A stretch of DNA of 7,545 nt from GCA-2746795 sp964643965 (GTDB lineage: Bacteria; Chloroflexota; Anaerolineae; Promineifilales; Promineifilaceae): the NCBI GenBank assembly GCA_964643965.1, contig CAZXVH010000163.1, positions 1 to 7,545 on the forward strand, read 5' to 3'. Under the pieces are notes generated by a model, which was not told the DNA's origin, made no database searches, and worked only from the letters and a program-made list of their open reading frames with translations. This document shows, piece by piece, positions 1-5,364 of the stretch. Numbering within the stretch: position 1 is the stretch's first letter; each line of letters opens with the position of its first letter. A program made the position numbers and the translations under genes.

Positions 1-69
1 GGTTTAGGGATTGCGGGCTGGTGGGGTTAGGCACAATGGTGTCGGCGCTGGCAAAACGGCCCAATGCGG
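1..69 (-). pseudogene. Fragment of an RHS core gene, broken at its 5' side and running off the window
   Basis: On the minus strand these bases read ALGRFASADTIVPNP followed by TSPQSLN. This is nearly the same as the RHS core end at 7397-7464 (ALGRFISADTIVPNP, TNPQSLN). By hand alignment 57 of 68 bases match. The frame is open to the left edge, so an RHS tail may continue outside the window. Similarity stops abruptly at about position 69: one codon further upstream the frame meets a TGA (71-73), and the residues that should precede ALGRF (such as YMQARWYLP) are missing. The piece is therefore a remnant or a displaced cassette joined to unrelated DNA, not an intact gene. The break lies about 110 bases from the first recombinase gene. 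Confidence 0.75.
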
Positions 70-165
70 ATCACTTATATTAACCAAATATTCCCAAACT
101 CGCGGACGGTTTTGTAGCCTCCTAAGAGTAGAATGGTTCATCTCACCTAACCAAATCTGCTCAAT

Positions 166-171
166 AGGAGG
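166..171 (+). promoter_or_regulatory. Ribosome binding site of the first recombinase
   Basis: A full AGGAGG lies 6 bases before the ATG at 178. It decides the start, because a closer ATG at 173 is in another frame and too near the site. Bases 70-165 carry no recognisable gene. They are AT-richer than the following genes and should contain the promoter, but I could not pick a convincing -35/-10 pair. Confidence 0.8.
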
Positions 172-177
172 CATGCC

Positions 178-1038
178 ATGTTCGATGAAATTGAACGCTT
201 TGTCAACTGGATACGTCGTCGTCACCCCGGCGCACACACCTGGCAAGATTATCGCTGTGACTTACAGCAATTCGCCACCATTGTGGGCGACCGACCACCA
301 ACGGCCGTTACCATCAACCACATCGACCACTTCATCACGGTACAGGTTGACCGGGGTCTCAACCCCGCCACCATCAACCGCCATCTGGCCGCCATCCTCT
401 CCTTCTACACCTTCCTCGCCGACGAACAGCCCGACCTGGTTTGTCCAGTGCTGCCCCATCGCCACAGCCTGCGGCAGCGGCGGCGTCTGCCGCGACCTGT
501 ACCGCAAGCCGACCTGCACCGCTTTCTGGCTGTCATTGAGGATGTACGCGACCGAGCCATGTTTCTGCTCATGCTGCGTTGCGGCCTGCGCATCGGCGAA
601 GTGGCGGGTCTAAAAATACGTGACTTGTACCTGGCAGAAAGTCCGCCGCGCCTGTTGGTAACAGGCAAAGGCAACCGAGAGCGGGCAGTCTACCTGTCGC
701 CTCAGGCGGCTTTTGCTTTACGCCGTTATCTGGCAGAACGGCCGTTTTCCACCAGCGATCACGTTTTCCTCAGCTACCAACTGCACGGCCTCTCCACCAC
801 CGCCATTCACAAACGGCTGATGCACTACCGCCAACAGGCTGGCGTCTACCTCACCGCCCACCAACTGCGCCACACCTTCGCCAACGACCTTGTTACCGCC
901 GATGTGCCCGTCACCACCGTGCAAAAATTGATGGGTCATGCCTGGCTGACTACCACCCAAACCTACATTGCCGCCAATGACCACCAGGTGCAGGCTGACT
1001 TTTACCAGGCAGTAGCGGCGATGGAGGAATGGCAATGA
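178..1038 (+). CDS. Tyrosine recombinase/integrase, XerC/D-like, 286 residues
   Basis: This is a complete site-specific recombinase that cuts and rejoins DNA through a tyrosine, with no accessory domain. Residues about 1-85 form the helical core-binding (SAM-like) domain, and residues about 105-280 form the catalytic domain. All expected catalytic residues are visible: Arg138 (CGLRIGE), Lys164 (VTGKGNRE), His228 and Arg231 (HQLRHTFA), His254 (LMGH) and nucleophile Tyr263 (TQTYIA). The length is close to that of XerC/XerD (about 300). The start at 178 is fixed by AGGAGG six bases upstream. Its stop codon overlaps the start of the second recombinase (ATGA at 1035-1038), so the two are made together and probably act together, as in transposons that use tandem tyrosine recombinases. 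Housekeeping Xer is unlikely, because it is paired with a second recombinase and flanked by RHS debris. The DNA target cannot be told from the sequence. Confidence 0.93.
   Translation: MFDEIERFVNWIRRRHPGAHTWQDYRCDLQQFATIVGDRPPTAVTINHIDHFITVQVDRGLNPATINRHLAAILSFYTFLADEQPDLVCPVLPHRHSLRQRRRLPRPVPQADLHRFLAVIEDVRDRAMFLLMLRCGLRIGEVAGLKIRDLYLAESPPRLLVTGKGNRERAVYLSPQAAFALRRYLAERPFSTSDHVFLSYQLHGLSTTAIHKRLMHYRQQAGVYLTAHQLRHTFANDLVTADVPVTTVQKLMGHAWLTTTQTYIAANDHQVQADFYQAVAAMEEWQ
300..309 (+). repeat. AACGGCCGTT palindrome, first of three exact copies
   Basis: This ten-base perfect palindrome recurs at 737-746 and 2078-2087, and its 8-base core ACGGCCGT also occurs at 1102-1109. All copies are inside the recombinase genes, in different codon contexts. 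By chance a given 10-mer is expected far less than once in 7.5 kb. It looks like a genome-wide over-represented palindrome (comparable in kind to cyanobacterial HIP1) rather than a site specific to this locus. Confidence 0.6.
1023..1027 (+). promoter_or_regulatory. Ribosome binding site of the second recombinase, inside the first gene
   Basis: GGAGG lies within the last codons of the first recombinase. It is 7 bases before the ATG at 1035 but only 1 base before the ATG at 1029. The spacing favours 1035, whose ATG overlaps the upstream TGA as ATGA, an arrangement typical of termination-reinitiation coupling. Confidence 0.75.
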
Positions 1039-2651
1039 AGTCGCTAAAGTCGAACGATGACATGTTGTCTGCGGCCGACCGCTACACCGCTGCCTTACGT
1101 AACGGCCGTAAATCGCGTTTACCCGCTGGCGTTTCTGACCCCCAGCCTCCGGCCGTTTGGCCGCCTGAAAACGTGACCTTACTGGAACGCTACCGTACCT
1201 GGCTGGTAGCAGATGGCGCCGGACACACCTGCATGGATCTCTACTATCTGCCCGTCGCTGGTCACATTCTGGGCTTCAACCTCAAACCCTATCCCCTGCT
1301 GGATTTGGATAGCGACCTGGAAAAAGTGATGGTCTACGCCCAGGCCAAACAACTCAGTACCCGCGTCATGGCCATGTACCGCAGCAGCCTCAACCGTTTT
1401 CGCCGCTTCCTGCTGCTAGAGCGGGGCGTGGCGGAGACAGCTATCAGCTTCAATCCGCCCAATATAGCCCGTTACCAGGAAGGATTGCCCGACTGGCTGG
1501 TAAGCCAACTGAGCCATTATCAGCAGATTCGCCAGGCCAACTGGCGACCGGCCCGAATGAACCAGGCGCTGCTCAAGTTTTGGGGCATCCATACCCGTTT
1601 GTGGCGCTGGCTCTTTGCCCACTACCCCATCACCGACCTGAGTGACATCCGCCGCGACCAGATTTTTGCCTATATGGATAGTCGTCTGGCGGCTGGGATT
1701 GTGCCCAAAAGTGTCAATCAGGAACTGCGCGCCTTTCATGCCTTTTTGCGCTTTCTGCAAGAGCGTGATTTTGTCGTGCCGCAAGCCCTGTTCCGTCTGT
1801 CCGGTCTCAAAGAGCCGGATGTCCTGCCCCGTTTCCTGACCGATGAACAGGTCAACCGCCTGCGTACCGACCTGGAACAGCGGGTAACCCAGGCTGCTAC
1901 CCCCGTACAAAAACGAAACACGCTGCTGGATAGAGCCGCCTTCTATCTGCTCTGGCAGGGTGGCATGCGCCTGGGCGAAGTGGAGGAACTGACGTTGCCA
2001 GATTTGAATCTGAGCCAGCATCAACTTGTGGTGCGTCGGGGCAAAGGGTTACAAGACCGCGCCGTTTACCTGACCGAAACGGCCGTTGCCGCCCTGCAAG
2101 CCTACCTGCTAGTACGTGGCAGCGGCCAGAGCGACCACGTCTTCCTCTTCCGCCACTTGTCGCTCAACAAAGATTTTCTGCGCGGCCGGATTAAAGCGGC
2201 CGGAGAGCGCACTGGCGTCAAAGTCACCCCCCACCAACTGCGCCACACCTTCGCCACCCAACTGCTCAATGCTGGCTGCAAAATTACCACCATTCAAGCC
2301 TTGCTCGGCCACCGCCACCCCAACAGCACCCTCGTCTATGCCCGCCTGCACGACCACACCGTCGCCGCCGACTATCTGGCCGCCATGACCGTCATTGAAT
2401 CACAGTGCCAAGCCCACCTGCCTTCACCGCCAGAGCAAAACCCAGAGAATAACGGCCAAACACCCGCCGTAAATGGCGATGACAAAGCAGTTCATCTGCT
2501 GCGGCTGGTAGCCGAACTGCAACTGGAGCTATTAACCGCCAGCCAGCAAGCAGTTGTCAGCCAACTGCAACAGCACCTGGTGGCACACACACAATCCCTG
2601 AAGGGAACATTACCCGAATTTGACCAGGTTGTTAAGGTGCAAATGCTCTAA
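1035..2651 (+). CDS. Large tyrosine recombinase/integrase, 538 residues, partner of the upstream recombinase
   Basis: The catalytic domain (about residues 265-455) has the full active site: Arg312 (GGMRLGE), Lys337 (RRGKG), His400 and Arg403 (PHQLRHTFAT), His426 (LLGH) and Tyr435 (TLVYARL). The protein is much longer than XerC/D. An N-terminal region of about 260 residues seems to hold two helical, core-binding-like segments (around 48-130 and 160-260). A tail of about 80 residues after the catalytic tyrosine has a polar linker (PSPPEQNPENNG) followed by Leu/Gln-rich, probably helical sequence (LLRLVAELQLELL). I start it at 1035 because GGAGG at 1023-1027 fits that ATG; starting at 1029 would add two residues. 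A short recombinase overlapping a long one recalls TnpA/TnpB of Tn554, but no TnpC-like third gene follows. The operon ends at the terminator 11 bases downstream. Its target and element boundaries are unknown. Confidence 0.92.
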   Translation: MKSLKSNDDMLSAADRYTAALRNGRKSRLPAGVSDPQPPAVWPPENVTLLERYRTWLVADGAGHTCMDLYYLPVAGHILGFNLKPYPLLDLDSDLEKVMVYAQAKQLSTRVMAMYRSSLNRFRRFLLLERGVAETAISFNPPNIARYQEGLPDWLVSQLSHYQQIRQANWRPARMNQALLKFWGIHTRLWRWLFAHYPITDLSDIRRDQIFAYMDSRLAAGIVPKSVNQELRAFHAFLRFLQERDFVVPQALFRLSGLKEPDVLPRFLTDEQVNRLRTDLEQRVTQAATPVQKRNTLLDRAAFYLLWQGGMRLGEVEELTLPDLNLSQHQLVVRRGKGLQDRAVYLTETAVAALQAYLLVRGSGQSDHVFLFRHLSLNKDFLRGRIKAAGERTGVKVTPHQLRHTFATQLLNAGCKITTIQALLGHRHPNSTLVYARLHDHTVAADYLAAMTVIESQCQAHLPSPPEQNPENNGQTPAVNGDDKAVHLLRLVAELQLELLTASQQAVVSQLQQHLVAHTQSLKGTLPEFDQVVKVQML

Positions 2652-2661
2652 CCGCAACAAG

Positions 2662-2692
2662 AAAAGGCTGGGCTGGGGGAGCCTAGCCTTTT
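2662..2692. terminator. Strong bidirectional intrinsic terminator between convergent genes
   Basis: Bases 2662-2674 and 2680-2692 form a 13-bp stem with one G-U pair in the plus-strand RNA, around a GGGGG loop. The right arm ends in TTTT followed by CTTT. On the other strand the stem is followed by TTTTCTTGTT, so it can end transcription from both the recombinase operon and the minus-strand lipoprotein gene. Confidence 0.88.
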
Positions 2693-2700
2693 CTTTGGTA

Positions 2701-2728
2701 CTTTCTTTTGGGCAATGCCAAAAGAAAG
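2701..2728. repeat. Perfect 11-bp inverted repeat, possible second terminator
   Basis: CTTTCTTTTGG (2701-2711) pairs perfectly with CCAAAAGAAAG (2718-2728) around the 6-base loop GCAATG. It lies 21 bases before the stop of the minus-strand lipoprotein gene and next to the larger terminator. It may be a second terminator for that gene. The arms are low in GC and not followed by a clear T run in either direction, so a dispersed intergenic hairpin repeat is an alternative. Confidence 0.6.
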
Positions 2729-2749
2729 GACATGAACACTGATAAAACT

Positions 2750-3391
2750 TTATGGGTCAGCCGCACAGGTTAATTGAATGCTGTCAACAATCGCTTCTGC
2801 CTCAGCGTTTAACTGCTCGCTATTACCTTTGTAAATGTATATGAGGGCAAAGTTGTCAGGGCATCTTATCGTACGCATATCAACCGTTTGAAACATATCG
2901 GGATCCTGAACGCCAACCTGATTTGCCGTTGAATCTTCTGGTATTGACATCGTTGGTATAAGGATTGTGGCAGTCGCCATTTCATAAACTTCATCTTCGA
3001 CGATAGCTGACTCTTGGATGACCGTAACTGAGTCCAAATTATAAACCATGCGCAATCTGTCTATATTTGCCTCTAGCTCTTGCTTTGAATCGTAAGGTAA
3101 AGGAGAAACGGCAATACCCTGAATTACAATGAGAATTGAATCCTTATTCCATATTCCCGTTTCAGCCTCCAACACAATTGAACGACTTCGTTCATCGGAT
3201 TGCAAACTCCAGTTGCTAGGTTTCTCTAGACTTATGCCGAACTCAGAATTCTCATAGATCTCCTTGGACGTTGTCGAGCTACAGCCGGACACGAGAAAGG
3301 TGACCGAAAGCAGGGCAAACAAAACGCCTAGTCGGTACCATTGAGGCTTTTTATCATGAAATAGAAAATTTTTCTTTAAATGGCGAAACAT
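2750..3391 (-). CDS. Small secreted lipoprotein, candidate partner of the RHS gene upstream
   Basis: This is a predicted lipoprotein of 213 residues. A basic N-terminal stretch (RHLKKNF...DKKPQWYR) is followed by a hydrophobic segment (LGVLFALLSVTFLVSG) and a lipobox VSGC with Cys37, so it should be anchored on the outer face of the membrane. The mature part begins like small domains of the PsbP/Mog1-type fold (EFGISLEKPSNWSL, residues 50-63) and ends with alternating hydrophobic strands and a helix (FALIYIYKG, AEAEAIVDSI). That fold assignment is a guess from pattern. I start at 3391 because AAGGA sits 8 bases before it; an ATG at 3400 directly abuts AAGG and would add three residues. It follows the RHS stop by about 30 bases on the same strand, where an immunity gene would be in a polymorphic-toxin locus. 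Immunity function is inference only. It is more AT-rich than the RHS core. Confidence 0.85.
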   Translation of the reverse strand: MFRHLKKNFLFHDKKPQWYRLGVLFALLSVTFLVSGCSSTTSKEIYENSEFGISLEKPSNWSLQSDERSRSIVLEAETGIWNKDSILIVIQGIAVSPLPYDSKQELEANIDRLRMVYNLDSVTVIQESAIVEDEVYEMATATILIPTMSIPEDSTANQVGVQDPDMFQTVDMRTIRCPDNFALIYIYKGNSEQLNAEAEAIVDSIQLTCAADP

Positions 3392-3420
3392 ATTATTCAT
3401 CCTTAATGCGTTGGCATTGA

Positions 3421-5268
3421 CTACTTTTGTTCTTCCAGCCAGCGTTGATAATAATCATACCCATATTGAAGCCATGATAACGTATCCTCTGATGGTGATT
3501 CCATATACTCCCATCCCTTCCATAGCCGAACGATTGCTTCTGAGACGGGAAGAGGTTCTCCTGTGGCTGCCCCCCACATCCCTTGAGCAATGTAATTTAT
3601 TTCAGAACGCCCTGAACAACCGATGGTTTCAATACATACCTGCTGATCGGCGGGCCACAATCCATTTACTGCATTTGGATCATTTGTACGGCGTTCTGAC
3701 TGACCATTGTTATAAAATGGTGTATCGTACGCTCCTCGTCCAGCCGAGTATCCTGGCCAGGAGAGGTCATGGGAATACAAATCTTCGGCAACTTTATCCG
3801 CAAATTCTTCAAATTCTGCAATTGGTATGGGATTGTCTTCGCCGTGACCTGCAAAATCCTTCAAGTAGACTGTATCGCCGAAACAAGCAGGTAGGGGAGA
3901 GTTGCAAAGATGTTTCCCTGTATCATTTACTGGATAATTGGGAGGAGGTAAAGGTGGCTGTGCTGAGTCGCCTGTTAATACCAGCGCTAATAGGGCAATA
4001 CAAACGGCTGTATCAAAGGGAGGTGCAAAAACACAGTGACCACTTGGGTCTGTATATTTAACCGGATTATTTAAGGCGTAGCTGTAGCGATTAAAACTTT
4101 GCGGGTTGGCCGGGTCTGGTACAATGGTATCTGCCGAGATGAACCGGTTAATATAAGGCACGTAAAATCTGGCATTGTAGTAGATTAACCCCAGGCTGTT
4201 GTTATGCTTTTGGCCGGTAAAACCCCGGTCGGTGATTGAGGGGTTGGTTGTGGGCGTGGTGCGGTAGCCACCAAAGGGTAGATAACGCGCCTCGCTGCCA
4301 CTTATTTTGCCGCCGCTGCTGTTGCTCATAACGCTGCTGCTGCCTAAATGGTCGCTAAATAGGTAATAAAGTGTATTGCTGCCGCCCACAATTTGCACCC
4401 GAATGGCTATGGCCTGCCCAGCAATGGCGTAAGTGCTGCGCCGCGTAGTGGTAGCCCCGTTGATTTCTTCTTCGTAGCCAGAGAAGGGATAGTAGATGAT
4501 CTTACCGCCCGGCTCTGTGGTTTTCACCCGTTGCCCGGCCGCGTCGTAGGCGAAGGTGGTTGTTCCCGTGCCTACTTTATTAACCGAGATGAGCCGGTTC
4601 TCCACGTCGTATACCTGCGGGTCGTAGGTGACGCTGCCGTCGATGCGTTTGGTCATGCCTGTCCTGAGCCTGGCCGAAGGGTTGCCGTTGGCATCGTACC
4701 AGAATTTCTGCACGCCGCCCAGGTGGGTGACGGCGTGTTTGTGAGCGGCGTCGTTGTAGGCGTAGGCGGTTCCGGCAAAGCTGGTGATGTTGCCGATGGT
4801 GTTGTAGCCGTAGCTGTGGCTGTAGGCGGGGACGCTGCCAGCCGCTGGCGCTGAAGCGGACGTGAGGCGGTGCAGATGATCATAGCCAAAGGTTTGGGTA
4901 TTGCCGATGAGGTTGTCGCCAATGGTTTTGACATTGCCTACTTTGTCGTAGGTGTAGCTTAGGTTGAGCAGGCTACCAGCAGTCATATTGCTCAGGCGGA
5001 AGTTGCTGTTGCCCGTACCGCTGGCACCGGTGGCGCCATAGTAGCTGAGGACGGTGTCCAGGCCGTTGGCGCGTTCCAGGCGGGCCATTTGGCCGCGGCC
5101 GTTATAAGTTACCTTATCTACCAGCAAGTTTGTCCCCGCTTTTACTGTGTTTTCCCCTTCGCGATCATAAGTCATGGTTACGGCTTCGCCATTGGGGTAG
5201 GTGATGGCGAGCGGTCGGTGGAAGGCGTCGAAGCTGGTGGTTTGCATCGGATGTGATCCGTCACGCAA
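3421..5268 (-). CDS. RHS/YD-repeat protein with unassigned C-terminal tail, 5'-truncated (orphan-like)
   Basis: Residues about 20-250 carry YD-type repeats (YDREGEN, YDKVGNVKTI, YNTIGNITS, YDVENRLISV, YDAAGQRVKT). Residues about 306-411 are the RHS-associated core (SDHLGSSSVM, RYLPFGGYR, FTGQKHN, YYNARFY, RFISADTIVPDP, YTDPSGH). RHS proteins form a shell around a variable C-terminal domain, often a toxin. The tail here (412-615) has a short hydrophobic stretch (CIALLALVLTG), a proline patch, three Cys pairs and a C-terminal module with EINYIAQGMWGAA and YGYDYYQRW. I recognise no catalytic motif in it. The gene lacks a signal peptide and the usual long N-terminus, and the frame is closed by a TAG at 5299-5301. 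The only starts are a TTG at 5268 and an ATG at 5247, neither with a good ribosome binding site. It is probably a displaced cassette, silent unless recombined with a full-length RHS gene. Residues 197-204 are an insertion (4657-4680). Confidence 0.87.
   Translation of the reverse strand: MRDGSHPMQTTSFDAFHRPLAITYPNGEAVTMTYDREGENTVKAGTNLLVDKVTYNGRGQMARLERANGLDTVLSYYGATGASGTGNSNFRLSNMTAGSLLNLSYTYDKVGNVKTIGDNLIGNTQTFGYDHLHRLTSASAPAAGSVPAYSHSYGYNTIGNITSFAGTAYAYNDAAHKHAVTHLGGVQKFWYDANGNPSARLRTGMTKRIDGSVTYDPQVYDVENRLISVNKVGTGTTTFAYDAAGQRVKTTEPGGKIIYYPFSGYEEEINGATTTRRSTYAIAGQAIAIRVQIVGGSNTLYYLFSDHLGSSSVMSNSSGGKISGSEARYLPFGGYRTTPTTNPSITDRGFTGQKHNNSLGLIYYNARFYVPYINRFISADTIVPDPANPQSFNRYSYALNNPVKYTDPSGHCVFAPPFDTAVCIALLALVLTGDSAQPPLPPPNYPVNDTGKHLCNSPLPACFGDTVYLKDFAGHGEDNPIPIAEFEEFADKVAEDLYSHDLSWPGYSAGRGAYDTPFYNNGQSERRTNDPNAVNGLWPADQQVCIETIGCSGRSEINYIAQGMWGAATGEPLPVSEAIVRLWKGWEYMESPSEDTLSWLQYGYDYYQRWLEEQK
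4657..4680 (-). repeat. 24-bp in-frame insertion of a mini-repeat in the RHS core
   Basis: On the minus strand this 24-base block encodes PSARLRTG, placed between WYDANGN and MTKRIDG. Taking it out restores the usual RHS wording (YDANGN followed by MT...). The sequence contains GGCTCAGGACAGGC preceded by CCTTCGG. This resembles a short element I know to be scattered through many bacterial genomes, often read as CPEPGRR in another frame. There is one copy in this window. The length is a multiple of three and the reading frame is kept. Confidence 0.65.
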
Positions 5269-5364
5269 CAGGCGGGTTTGTCTGGACAGCCCCCCTGACT
5301 ATGACAATAAAAGATGGCGCACTCAGCGACCGAGGAAAACCGATAGCAAAACGCGGGTTAATGA

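Noticed and set aside
112..134. TTGTAG (112) and TAGAAT (129) as a promoter for the recombinase operon
   Set aside because: The spacing is only 11 bases, too short for a sigma-70-type promoter. No better pair was found.
11..613. A 200-codon plus-strand frame overlapping the first recombinase
   Set aside because: It is out of frame with the recombinase, whose catalytic motifs and AGGAGG-placed start are clear. Its protein is Ser/Pro/Thr-rich with no recognisable motif.
857..2257. A 27-base exact direct repeat shared by the two recombinase genes (857-883 and 2231-2257)
   Set aside because: Both copies encode the conserved active-site motif HQLRHTFA with the host's preferred codons, and the surrounding sequence is strongly diverged. 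Shared ancestry plus codon preference explains it, although a small gene-conversion tract cannot be excluded.
3411..4061. A 216-codon open frame on the plus strand lying almost exactly opposite the tail of the second RHS gene
   Set aside because: It starts with TTG and has no ribosome binding site. Its sequence shows no domain-like pattern, and the minus-strand frame has clear RHS continuity, a matching stop and a following gene. It is most likely a chance antisense frame.
72..4156. A 12-base GGTTAATATAAG shared in opposite orientation between the leader (about 74-85) and the RHS core (about 4146)
   Set aside because: A 12-base match in either orientation is expected by chance a few times in a window of this size, and the flanks do not match.
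4393..4854. A 153-codon plus-strand frame within the RHS core
   Set aside because: It is Val/Gly-rich antisense to the YD repeats, a typical shadow of GC-rich coding DNA. Its CPEPGRR stretch comes from the 24-bp mini-repeat.
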